Notes under the pieces: model-generated | The model's input: the letters and a program-made list of their open reading frames with translations, nothing else | What the model was told of the DNA's origin: nothing | The model's database searches: none | Part shown: piece after piece, positions 1-6,868 of the stretch | Layout of the letters: each line of letters starts with the position of its first letter | How positions within the stretch are numbered: position 1 is the first letter of the stretch | Position numbers and translations under genes: made by a program | From: Desulfamplus sp. | GTDB lineage: Bacteria; Desulfobacterota; Desulfobacteria; Desulfobacterales; Desulfobacteraceae | DNA: 8,649 nucleotides | Assembly: GCA_015233755.1 (NCBI GenBank) | Contig: JADFXA010000076.1 | Span: forward strand, 1 to 8,649 | Direction: 5' to 3'

Positions 1-1505
1 CCATTGAAAAAATAGGTTACGTGGGCATATTTTTCAGTTTCAGCAATTCTAAGTTGTGCAAGACCTTTAAGGCTTACAATCTCTCCAAGGATATTATTTA
101 GGTGCTGTGGCTTAAAAATTACAGGCAGTGAAAATGATTCGTCATATTGAGTCATGCAAAGAAACCCTGAAAGTTTTGGAACTATTTTTCTCTCAAATCC
201 TGTGAAATTATCCTCTGTAAAGGCTCTTGTAATCTCTCTTGCCCTGTCTGCTCTGAAATTGAAAAATATAATAGCATCTTCATCTTTTACTATCCCATCA
301 TTATCTGCAATCAATATTGGCTTTACAAATTCATCTGTCTGACCAGCATCATAAGCCTCTTTAATTGCCTCTAATGAATAGGTTCTATTTAAGCCAACTC
401 CGGCAGTATATAGCTCATAAGCTTTTTCAACTCTGTCCCAGCGTGTATCTCTGTCCATTGCATAGAATCTTCCGCAAATAGTTGCAATAGCTATCTTTGT
501 TCTATTCTCTTCTATGTTATTCTCAATATTGTTGTTGCTAACTTGAGTGGTAGTATCATTTTGAAGATTCTTACTTTCAAGATATTTTTCAAGCTGGGTT
601 AGATAGCTAATTCCACTTTGAGGAGGAGTATCTCTGCCATCAAGTATTGCATGGATAAAGATATTGTTGATTTTAAAGTTAGATGCTATCTCAATAAGTG
701 CAAACAGATGGTCAATATGGCTGTGAACTCCTCCGTCAGATAGAAGCCCTATAAGGTGAAGAGAAGAACCTTTATCTTTCACTGTCTGCATCATTTTCAC
801 AAGCTCTGGAATATCAAAAAAAGATTTATCCTCAATTGCAAGGTTGATCCTAACTAAATCCTGAAATACAGTTCTTCCAGCACCGATATTCATGTGTCCA
901 ACTTCTGAATTGCCCATTACCCCATCTGGCAAACCAACAGCCTTACCTGAACATAAAAGTTTTGAGCAGGGGTAGTTTTTTTCTAACATATCAAGAAAGG
1001 GAGTGTTTGCAAGGGCAACTGCATTATCTGTTGTAACAGGATTTATCCCCCAGCCATCTAATATCAAGAGACCATCAACAGGATTTTTCTTATAATGTTT
1101 TTTATTAAAATCATTTTCCATCTCTGAAATATCTAACCTTGGGGCATCTGCCCAAAGACCTTCAATATCGTAAAAGTCTCTGGTCTCTTTGTTAAATACA
1201 TGGATAATAACATCGCCAAAATCAAGCAAAGCCCATGTTCCGTCTTTAATACTTTCACCCTCTTTCATACCTTCAGTGCCAAGTGGGAAATTACCAATTT
1301 TTTTCATATTAATATGGATATTTTCAGCAATTGAAGACACCTGTCTTGAAGATGAAGCAGTTACTACAATTATTGCGTCAGTGTAAGATGTAAGCCTTCT
1401 TACATCCATTACAGTAATTTTTTCTGCTTTTCTTGCAAATATCTCATTTAGATAAGGGGTTAGAGTTAATTTCAAGTCTATATTTTCTATCTCTTTTGTG
1501 GTCAT
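1..1505 (-). CDS. gpmI: RsfS-GpmI fusion: ribosome silencing factor joined to 2,3-bisphosphoglycerate-independent phosphoglycerate mutase (3' end outside window)
   Basis: A single minus-strand frame of 501 complete codons runs without a stop to the left edge. Residues 1-126 are an RsfS/Iojap (DUF143) domain: DAIIVVTASSSRQVSSIA at 43-60 and GDVIIHVFNKETRDFYDIE at 97-115. RsfS binds uL14 on the 50S subunit and blocks subunit joining. Residues 144-501 are GpmI, which interconverts 3- and 2-phosphoglycerate with two Mn ions. Visible GpmI landmarks are LILDGWG (metal ligand Asp150), MGNSEVGHMN (nucleophile Ser200), SDGGVHSH at 256-263, DGRDTPP at 289-295, GRFYAMDRD at 345-353 and NFRADRAREI at 416-425. 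The remaining GpmI metal ligands and about 150 residues lie past position 1. The ATG at 1503-1505 directly follows an in-frame TAA, so the start is firm. AAGGA at 1519-1523 is a distant (13-base) ribosome binding site. I checked the frame across the junction codon by codon. The RsfS and GpmI assignments are strong; dual function is inferred. An Asn-rich insertion occupies about 311-335. Confidence 0.93.
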   Translation of the reverse strand, partial: MTTKEIENIDLKLTLTPYLNEIFARKAEKITVMDVRRLTSYTDAIIVVTASSSRQVSSIAENIHINMKKIGNFPLGTEGMKEGESIKDGTWALLDFGDVIIHVFNKETRDFYDIEGLWADAPRLDISEMENDFNKKHYKKNPVDGLLILDGWGINPVTTDNAVALANTPFLDMLEKNYPCSKLLCSGKAVGLPDGVMGNSEVGHMNIGAGRTVFQDLVRINLAIEDKSFFDIPELVKMMQTVKDKGSSLHLIGLLSDGGVHSHIDHLFALIEIASNFKINNIFIHAILDGRDTPPQSGISYLTQLEKYLESKNLQNDTTTQVSNNNIENNIEENRTKIAIATICGRFYAMDRDTRWDRVEKAYELYTAGVGLNRTYSLEAIKEAYDAGQTDEFVKPILIADNDGIVKDEDAIIFFNFRADRAREITRAFTEDNFTGFERKIVPKLSGFLCMTQYDESFSLPVIFKPQHLNNILGEIVSLKGLAQLRIAETEKYAHVTYFFN

Positions 1506-1628
1506 TTAGTTATTTTGATCCTTTTATATAGTAAATTGTAATAAAGAAATTAGAATAGGGTGAGAATAAGCGATCTTAATTTTAGCGTTATGTAGCATAA
1601 TAACTTAATTTTTACTTAACAGATGATT
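1506..1628. other. Intergenic spacer nadD to rsfS-gpmI
   Basis: This 123-base AT-rich gap separates the nadD stop from the fusion start. Many related clusters keep these genes almost contiguous. It holds the weak ribosome binding site of the next gene (1519-1523). No convincing terminator or open frame is visible. Only a poor promoter-like pair could be found (see rejected items). Confidence 0.6.
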
Positions 1629-2291
1629 TCATAAATAGAGTTTTTTTTGATAAATCATTGATTCAACTACAGGTGGGACAAGTCCTTTTATAGATTCACC
1701 CCTTTTTATTTTCTCTCTGATAAGTGTTGAAGATATATGAATCTCTGGAACTTCGCAAATATGAACTGTTTTGAATCCATGTTTTATATCATTGTGTTTG
1801 ATAATGTTTTCTGATTGAAAAATTTCATATTGAGAAGATATGACTCTTTGTAAAAATGACTCAATATCTTTTAAGCCTCTTAAATCTCCAGCTCTGTACA
1901 TTACTATTATCTCAGTTAACTTAAAAATTTCAACGCTATTTTTCCAAGTATTTATGTCAAAAAATACATCAGAACCCATTATAAAATAGAGTTTTGTATT
2001 TTTCTCTACTAAACCTTTGAAGTGCTTGATTGTATCTATTGAGAATGATTTGCCTCTTCTCATAAGTTCAACATCAGAGATTATGAAGCCTGAAATAGTT
2101 GAAATTGCCTGTTTAACCATTTCAAACCTGTCATTTGCAGAGGCAAGGGTTGTTATTGTTTTGTGCGGTGGAACTGCAGATGGTATGATATGAATAGTGT
2201 TTAAATTAAACACTGATTTAACGTGGGTAATAACAGAAATATGCCCAAGATGAATTGGGTTAAATGTTCCTCCAAATAAGCCGACATTCAT
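1629..2291 (-). CDS. nadD: Nicotinate-nucleotide adenylyltransferase NadD
   Basis: NadD transfers AMP from ATP to nicotinate mononucleotide, giving deamido-NAD, the committed cytosolic step of NAD synthesis. The 220 residues match the family's usual length. The nucleotidyltransferase signature GGTFNPIHLGH sits at residues 7-17, with the HxGH-type turn. FIMGSDVFFDINTW at 103-116 corresponds to the substrate-pocket segment usually read as IxGxDxFxxxxxW. The second signature ISSTLIR is at 186-192 near the C-terminus. ATG at 2289-2291 places the signature seven residues in, as is normal, and GGGAG at 2298-2302 is six bases upstream. It lies between proA and the RsfS-GpmI gene, and nadD followed by rsfS is a widely conserved pair. 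There is no frameshift or missing motif. Confidence 0.96.
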   Translation of the reverse strand: MNVGLFGGTFNPIHLGHISVITHVKSVFNLNTIHIIPSAVPPHKTITTLASANDRFEMVKQAISTISGFIISDVELMRRGKSFSIDTIKHFKGLVEKNTKLYFIMGSDVFFDINTWKNSVEIFKLTEIIVMYRAGDLRGLKDIESFLQRVISSQYEIFQSENIIKHNDIKHGFKTVHICEVPEIHISSTLIREKIKRGESIKGLVPPVVESMIYQKKLYL

Positions 2292-2457
2292 AGGTTACTC
2301 CCATTGCAAGATTGGCTTTCTGGATATATTCATTGTGTTCTAACACCTTACTTTATCTACTGGTTCTAAAAGATGCCAAGGGATTTAAATTCTTTCATTA
2401 TTTAATTTTTTTTAACTTCAAGAGATGAAATTTTGATTAATAGCAAAATATAATTTA
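2292..2457. other. Intergenic spacer proA to nadD
   Basis: This 166-base AT-rich gap contains the nadD ribosome binding site. It also has a run of eight A on the coding strand at about 2404-2411 that is not preceded by a stable GC hairpin. I see no gene, clear promoter or terminator, so read-through from proA is likely. Confidence 0.5.
2298..2302 (-). promoter_or_regulatory. nadD ribosome binding site
   Basis: GGGAG lies six bases before the nadD ATG and supports that start codon. Confidence 0.6.
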
Positions 2458-3774
2458 TTAAATCCGAACCTGCCCAGTTCCTCTTACTACAAATTTAGTT
2501 GAGGTAAGCTCCTCTAAACCCATTGGACCAAAAGCATGAAGTTTTGAGGTGCTAATACCAATTTCAGCTCCCAATCCTAATTCTCCTCCATCGTTAAATC
2601 TTGTAGAAGCATTAACTGCAACCATTGAAGAGGAGACAGTTTTTATAAATTTTTCTGCTCTACCCATATCAGTGGTTATTATTATATCTGTGTGGTCAGA
2701 GCCATAATTGGCTATATGTTCGATAGCTTCTGTCATGCTGTTAACAACCTTTACAGCAAGGATTAGATCAAGATATTCAGCGTGCCAATCTGCCTCTTGA
2801 GCTTTTACAACCTTGGAAGATTGAGAGATATTGTTAAGCAAATCAAGAGTCATCTGACAGCCTCTAATTTCTACTCCGGCCTCTGCAAATTTTTGAGCCA
2901 TTATCGGTAGAAATTTGGGAGTAATCTCTTTATGAATAAGCAGAGTCTCCATTGCATTACAAACACCAGGACGATGCACTTTTGAGTTAAAACAAACCTT
3001 TACAGCGAGATCTATATCTGCAGCTTTATCAATGTAAGCATGGCATACGCCTTTGTAGTGTTTAAGAACTGGAATTGTAGAGTGCTGAACTACAAATCTA
3101 ATAAGAGCCTCACCGCCTCTTGGAATAACAAGATCAATAAACTCTTCTTGTTTTAAGAGGTGTTTTACGGCCTCTCTATCTTGGATTGGAATAACTTGAA
3201 CAGCATCTTTTAATATCTGAATATCATCTTCTGAAGCTGCAGAATTTGAATCTCTATATTTAAGTCCTGTTTCTATCAAAGCCTCTTGAATAATATTAGC
3301 AAGCACCATATTTGAGTGAAATGCTTCAGAGCCTCCACGTAAAATTGCACAGTTGCCAGCTTTGAGACATAATGCTGCTGCGTCAACAGTTACATTGGGG
3401 CGAGATTCATAAATCATTGCAATAACACCAAGAGGAATTCTCATCTTAGAGACTTCAAGGCCATTGGGACGCTTCCACTCTTTTGTTATTTGCCCAACAG
3501 GATCAGGCAGTTCTGCAACCTCTTTAAGCCCTTTAATCATGGATTGAATTGTTGCATCACTGATTTTAAGCCTATCTATCATGGCAGCAGAAAGCCCTTT
3601 AGATGTTGCATACTCTATATCTTTTTGATTTTCATTTTGAATTTTATCTTTATACAAGAGAAGTTTATCGGCAATAGATTGAAGTATAAGATTTTTCTGT
3701 TCTGTTGATGCTACAGCTATTTTTCTTGAAGCAGCTTTTGCCCTGACTGCAATATTTTTTATAGTAGATTCCAT
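2458..3774 (-). CDS. proA: Glutamate-5-semialdehyde dehydrogenase (gamma-glutamyl phosphate reductase) ProA
   Basis: ProA reduces gamma-glutamyl 5-phosphate with NADPH to glutamate 5-semialdehyde, the second step of proline synthesis, in the cytoplasm. At 438 residues it is slightly longer than the roughly 415-420 typical of the family. Family landmarks are IYESRPNVTVDA at 121-132, LRGGSEAFHSN at 145-155, and VHRPGVCNAMETLL at 266-279 with catalytic Cys272. The C-terminal signature ASTRFNDGGELGLGAEIGIS spans 389-408, followed by KLHAFGPMGLEELT. The extra length comes mainly from a polar insertion at about 172-189, after the helix that precedes the AVQVIP strand. The ATG at 3772-3774 has AAGGAG at 3787-3792, 12 bases away. 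proB lies 83 bases upstream, so substrate producer and consumer are co-expressed, as the labile acyl phosphate would favour. Confidence 0.97.
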   Translation of the reverse strand: MESTIKNIAVRAKAASRKIAVASTEQKNLILQSIADKLLLYKDKIQNENQKDIEYATSKGLSAAMIDRLKISDATIQSMIKGLKEVAELPDPVGQITKEWKRPNGLEVSKMRIPLGVIAMIYESRPNVTVDAAALCLKAGNCAILRGGSEAFHSNMVLANIIQEALIETGLKYRDSNSAASEDDIQILKDAVQVIPIQDREAVKHLLKQEEFIDLVIPRGGEALIRFVVQHSTIPVLKHYKGVCHAYIDKAADIDLAVKVCFNSKVHRPGVCNAMETLLIHKEITPKFLPIMAQKFAEAGVEIRGCQMTLDLLNNISQSSKVVKAQEADWHAEYLDLILAVKVVNSMTEAIEHIANYGSDHTDIIITTDMGRAEKFIKTVSSSMVAVNASTRFNDGGELGLGAEIGISTSKLHAFGPMGLEELTSTKFVVRGTGQVRI

Positions 3775-3786
3775 AAAAATGATTTT

Positions 3787-3792
3787 CTCCTT
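3787..3792 (-). promoter_or_regulatory. proA ribosome binding site
   Basis: AAGGAG lies 12 bases before the proA ATG. The spacing is long but the match to anti-Shine-Dalgarno is good, and no alternative in-frame start is better placed. Confidence 0.5.
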
Positions 3793-3857
3793 TTTATCAG
3801 TGCAGGTATCTATTTTGTAAGGTAATGAGTGGAAGGTGCGATTTGATAACGCATAAG

Positions 3858-4997
3858 TCAGGTTATGACGAGATTATCTCGATGAACAACATCATTAAAA
3901 GGGTTTGAACCAAGAACTTGACGTATTTTATCGCTTTTAAGCCCCATGATTTTACGAATATCTGATGATGAGTAGTTTACAAGACCTCTGCCAAGAATTG
4001 CTCCGTTAGCAGAACATATATCAACTGGTGAACCCATACAAAAATCATCAATTACATTAGTAATGCCAATTGGCAAAAGACTTTTCCCCTTTTTAACAAG
4101 AGCATCTTCAGCACCCTTATCAACAATAATACTACCGTGGGATTTAAGATTAAAGGCTATCCAACATTTTCTGCTGTTAAGGTGTCTGTTTCCCGGAATA
4201 AAAAAAGTGCCTTTATCCTTTCCAGCAACAATATCAGTTATGATGTTAGGGTTCAAGCCCCCTGCTATAATCATTGGAACTCCAGCCCTTGAGAGCTTTT
4301 TTGCAGCCTTAACTTTGCTTAACATGCCTCCAGTTCCAAGATTGCCCGGAATCCCCCCTGCTGCATCTTCCATATCTGATGTTATAGAGCGAACGCTTGA
4401 TAGTAGTTTGGCATCAGGATAAACTCGTGGGTCTTTGTCATAAAGTCCATCAATATCTGTCAAGTTTATCATAATGTCAGCGTCCATAAGAAGTGTTATC
4501 ATGGCTGCAAGATTGTCGTTATCTCCAAGTTTAATCTCTTCAAAAACAACTGTATCGTTTTCATTGATTATTGGGATAATATTCCACGCTAAAAGTTGAT
4601 TTAGCGTGTTGCGCGCATTTAGGTATCTCCTTCTGTGGCTTAAATCTTCTCTTGTCAAAAGAAGCTGAGCAACTTTGCTATCAAACTTTGCAAATGCCTG
4701 TTCCCACGCAAGTATTAGTCCTGCCTGACCAACTGCCGCTGCTGCTTGTCTTGCAGGAATTCCATCTGGTCTTTTCTCAAGACCTATTTTCTTTACACCA
4801 GAGGCAATGGCACCAGAAGAGATAATCATGACTTCAGCACCACTTTGGCGTAATTGGTTAACTTGGTGACTTGTCTCTTCTATTACATCAGTATTAAGGC
4901 CTTGATTTAAAGTAAGGACACCGCTTCCAATTTTGATTACAACTCTCTTGGCACGTTTAAATATAGTTGATCTATCATAAGTTATTGTCTCATTCAT
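3858..4997 (-). CDS. proB: Glutamate 5-kinase ProB with C-terminal PUA domain
   Basis: ProB phosphorylates the gamma-carboxyl of glutamate with ATP, the first and usually proline-inhibited step of proline synthesis. The 379 residues fit the two-domain form. The amino acid kinase domain covers about 17-262, with KIGSGVL at 22-28, ISSGAIASG at 59-67, INENDTV at 144-150, LGDNDNLAA at 157-165, LTDIDGLYDKDP at 179-190 and GTGGMLSKVKAA at 221-232. A PUA domain covers about 277-360, including GITNV and GRGLVNYSS segments. The ATG at 4995-4997 is 15 bases after the obgE stop, with only a weak AGAG upstream, so translation is probably coupled to obgE. The protein carries about ten extra residues before the kinase core. 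All active-site motifs are intact. Confidence 0.97.
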   Translation of the reverse strand: MNETITYDRSTIFKRAKRVVIKIGSGVLTLNQGLNTDVIEETSHQVNQLRQSGAEVMIISSGAIASGVKKIGLEKRPDGIPARQAAAAVGQAGLILAWEQAFAKFDSKVAQLLLTREDLSHRRRYLNARNTLNQLLAWNIIPIINENDTVVFEEIKLGDNDNLAAMITLLMDADIMINLTDIDGLYDKDPRVYPDAKLLSSVRSITSDMEDAAGGIPGNLGTGGMLSKVKAAKKLSRAGVPMIIAGGLNPNIITDIVAGKDKGTFFIPGNRHLNSRKCWIAFNLKSHGSIIVDKGAEDALVKKGKSLLPIGITNVIDDFCMGSPVDICSANGAILGRGLVNYSSSDIRKIMGLKSDKIRQVLGSNPFNDVVHRDNLVIT

Positions 4998-5012
4998 GGA
5001 AAAACTCTAAAA

Positions 5013-6065
5013 TTATTTGTTTTGTTTGTTAATTTTTTGTGCAAGAAAGGCGATTAACTCTTGAGTTCCTTTGCCCGTTGCTGCTGAAATTGTGAAAATT
5101 TTAGGCAAATCTTTATCTGTTGTTTCAAAGAGTTCCGGATTTTTGTTTATGTTATCTTTAATAAACGCTTCTTTGAAAGCTAAAACTTTAGAGTCGGTCT
5201 CAGTAATATCAACTTTATTAAGCACAATAACCTGTTCTTTTTGTGCAAGAGTATCACTGTAAAGAGCCAATTCTCTGTTGATTAGATTGAGTGCATTAAG
5301 TGGGGATTCAGGATTGATCTCAGAGGCGTCGATTAGGTGTATTAATATACCAGTTCTCTCTACATGCTTTAAAAATTGGATACCAAGTCCTGTGCCGTCA
5401 TGCGCCCCTTCAATTAAACCCGGAATATCTGCAACTGCAAATGGTTCTCCAAATTCGGGTTGCACCATTCCAAGAGATGGATTCAAAGTTGTAAAGGGGT
5501 AATCTGCAATTTTGGGGCGAGCTGAAGAGATAGAACTTACAAGCGTTGATTTCCCAGCATTTGGAAGACCTACAATTCCTACATCTGCAAGAAGTTTAAG
5601 TTCAAGTTTAAGGCGAAGCTCAATTCCTGCAATTCCGGGTTGGGCATATTTGGGCGCTCTGTTTGTAGAGGTTGCAAACCGTTTATTGCCGCGTCCGCCC
5701 ATTCCGCCTTGCGCTACAATATATTGCTCACCCGGCTTTGTCATATCCACGATAAATTGGTTCGTATCCGCATTAGTTACGATGGTGCCGGGTGGCACGT
5801 CAATTATTTGGTCAGGAGCGTTTTTTCCATGCCGCTGCCTCCCCTGACCTGATGTCCCATTTGAGGCAGTAATGATTTTTTGGCGGCGAAGATCAACAAG
5901 TGTCCGTTTTCCTTGAGCTGCACGGAGAATAACACTGCCTCCATCTCCGCCATCTCCGCCGTCAGGTCCGCCCCATTCTATAAACTTCTCTCTTCTGAAA
6001 CTGACACAACCAGCTCCACCGTTGCCAGACCTGACAGTAATTATGGCTTCATCTATGAATTTCAC
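5013..6065 (-). CDS. obgE: GTPase ObgE/CgtA
   Basis: Obg is an essential GTPase that binds the 50S subunit during late assembly and links growth to (p)ppGpp. The 350 residues contain the glycine-rich Obg fold at 1-158 (FIDEAIITVRSGNGGAGC, GGPDGGDGGDGGSV, GGMGGRGN). The G domain follows, with G1 GLPNAGKST at 166-174, switch TT at 192-193, DIPG at 213-216, NKVD at 283-286 and SAATGKG at 327-333. There is no long acidic C-terminal tail of the kind seen in Escherichia coli. The start is GTG at 6063-6065, which overlaps the rpmA TGA (shared bases 6062-6065). With no good ribosome binding site, translational coupling is expected. It follows bL21 and bL27, the usual bacterial order. Confidence 0.98.
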   Translation of the reverse strand: MKFIDEAIITVRSGNGGAGCVSFRREKFIEWGGPDGGDGGDGGSVILRAAQGKRTLVDLRRQKIITASNGTSGQGRQRHGKNAPDQIIDVPPGTIVTNADTNQFIVDMTKPGEQYIVAQGGMGGRGNKRFATSTNRAPKYAQPGIAGIELRLKLELKLLADVGIVGLPNAGKSTLVSSISSARPKIADYPFTTLNPSLGMVQPEFGEPFAVADIPGLIEGAHDGTGLGIQFLKHVERTGILIHLIDASEINPESPLNALNLINRELALYSDTLAQKEQVIVLNKVDITETDSKVLAFKEAFIKDNINKNPELFETTDKDLPKIFTISAATGKGTQELIAFLAQKINKQNK

Positions 6066-6316
6066 GCGGCATAAACACTCACTCTCTTTTTATCGCGACC
6101 TTGTCTTTCATACGTTACAACGCCGTCAATCAATGAAAAGAGAGTATAATCTTTGCCCATGCCTACGTTGTTACCAGGATGTATCTTTGTCCCAACTTGT
6201 CTTACAAGGATATTACCAGCAACAGCACTCTCTCCGCCATACATTTTAACTCCACGTCTCTGCCCATTGGAATCACGACCGTTTTTAGAACTTCCACCTG
6301 CTTTTTTATGTGCCAT
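6062..6316 (-). CDS. rpmA: Large-subunit ribosomal protein bL27
   Basis: bL27 reaches the peptidyl transferase centre with its flexible basic N-terminus. The 84-residue product begins MAHKKAGGSSKNGRDSNGQR, the canonical form of Gram-negative bL27, and lacks the cleavable N-terminal extension of many Firmicutes. The open frame continues upstream to a TTG at 6323-6325, but that codon lies one base after the AGGAGT Shine-Dalgarno and is not usable. The ATG at 6314-6316 is ten bases from AAGGAG at 6327-6332 and gives the conserved start. No prp/ysxB protease gene lies between rplU and rpmA, which agrees with an uncleaved bL27. The TGA stop overlaps the obgE GTG start. Confidence 0.97.
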   Translation of the reverse strand: MAHKKAGGSSKNGRDSNGQRRGVKMYGGESAVAGNILVRQVGTKIHPGNNVGMGKDYTLFSLIDGVVTYERQGRDKKRVSVYAA

Positions 6317-6326
6317 ATCTAACAAA

Positions 6327-6332
6327 CTCCTT
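6327..6332 (-). promoter_or_regulatory. rpmA ribosome binding site
   Basis: AAGGAG is ten bases before the ATG at 6316. It decides the start in favour of MAHKK over the in-frame TTG three codons upstream, which would sit directly against the site. Confidence 0.8.
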
Positions 6333-6361
6333 TTCTATCAATGTCTTAATTAATGATGCTA

Positions 6362-6392
6362 TTTAGTTTTTGCTAAACTTAATTAAGTCTAA
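6362..6392 (-). other. Two overlapping hairpin candidates in the rplU-rpmA spacer
   Basis: In the transcript, 6392 down to 6373 can fold as an eight-pair stem (two of them G-U) with an AAUU loop, centred on the palindrome acttaattaagt. Bases 6377 down to 6362 can instead pair TTTAG with CTAAA. The two share 6373-6377, so they exclude each other. Both are AU-rich and weak; function is unproven. Confidence 0.3.
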
Positions 6393-6426
6393 GTAATTTT
6401 TATAGTTATGATTATTTTCTGTTATC

Positions 6427-6738
6427 TTATATTTGAATAGAGTTGATTTTAACTGCTGTATAAAGCTGTCTATGTCCTTTCATTCTCTTGTAGGATTTCC
6501 TTCTTTTATACTTAAAAACAATAACTTTTTTACCTTTACCTTGTTCAATAATATTAGCACTTACAACTGCATTTTCGATAATAGGTGAACCAAGAGTCAT
6601 CTTCTCTCCGTCAGAATAGAGGAGAACATCATTAAACTTAATCTCACTACCTATTTCTCCTTCAAGTTTTTCAAATCTAAAAATCTGACCCTCTTCTACC
6701 TTATACTGCTTTCCACCAGTTTTAATTACCGCATACAT
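6427..6738 (-). CDS. rplU: Large-subunit ribosomal protein bL21
   Basis: bL21 binds 23S rRNA early in 50S assembly. The 103 residues match the family length. The N-terminus MYAVIKTGGKQYKVEEGQ is the family hallmark, and the basic stretch FKYKRRKSYKRMKGHRQ at about 75-91 is the conserved rRNA-binding signature that ends in a KI-containing strand. It is the first gene after the promoter at 6869-6897, with a leader of about 124 bases. The ATG at 6736-6738 has AAGGAG nine bases upstream and a second AAGGAG eleven bases further out. A 110-base spacer separates it from rpmA. Confidence 0.98.
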   Translation of the reverse strand: MYAVIKTGGKQYKVEEGQIFRFEKLEGEIGSEIKFNDVLLYSDGEKMTLGSPIIENAVVSANIIEQGKGKKVIVFKYKRRKSYKRMKGHRQLYTAVKINSIQI

Positions 6739-6747
6739 ACTATATAT

Positions 6748-6764
6748 CTCCTTATATACTCCTT
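6748..6764 (-). promoter_or_regulatory. rplU tandem ribosome binding sites
   Basis: AAGGAG occurs at 6748-6753 (nine bases from the ATG) and again at 6759-6764 (20 bases away), inside a near-repeat AAGGAGTATAT/AAGGAGATATAT. The nearer copy is correctly placed. The outer copy may act as a ribosome standby site or be chance. Confidence 0.6.
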
Positions 6765-6784
6765 AAACGTATTTATAAAATATT

Positions 6785-6837
6785 TAACCCTTGTCCATTA
6801 TTTAATACTCAATTACTACTCTTAAGGTATTGGGTTA
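6785..6837 (-). promoter_or_regulatory. Candidate structured leader of the rplU transcript
   Basis: In the transcript, TAACCC (6832-6837) can pair with GGGTTA (6785-6790), and the directly adjacent AATAC (6827-6831) can pair with GTATT (6804-6808). This gives nested helices with a 13-base bulge on one side and an 18-base loop. Such a leader could host bL21 autoregulation, but no known leader family is recognised. Confidence 0.3.
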
Positions 6838-6868
6838 TTTGCTAACATTGGCTTTAAAAAAATTCTGG

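Noticed and set aside
154..1386. Short plus-strand open frames at 154-342 and 1189-1386
   Set aside because: They are antisense to the continuous RsfS-GpmI frame, which carries all the family motifs.
1540..1580. Possible internal promoter (TTAAGA, 16 bases, TATTCT) before rsfS-gpmI
   Set aside because: Both boxes match only 4 of 6 positions, and such pairs occur by chance in AT-rich spacer.
2335..2346. Palindrome gtgttctaacac upstream of nadD as an operator
   Set aside because: A single 5-base inverted repeat with a 2-base centre is expected by chance, and no second copy is seen near a promoter.
2404..2411. T-run in the proA-nadD spacer as a terminator
   Set aside because: On the transcribed strand it is an A-run, and no stable hairpin precedes it in either direction.
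4063..4422. 119-codon plus-strand open frame across proB
   Set aside because: It is the shadow of proB kinase and PUA coding sequence and has no supporting ribosome binding site or family resemblance.
5071..6249. Several plus-strand open frames across obgE and rpmA
   Set aside because: They are antisense to well-conserved genes, have no recognisable protein features, and arise from the Gly/Ala-rich coding of the real strand.
6317..6325. TTG at 6323-6325 as the rpmA start, giving an 87-residue protein
   Set aside because: It lies one base after the AGGAGT ribosome binding site. The ATG at 6314-6316 has ideal spacing and yields the conserved MAHKKAGGS terminus.
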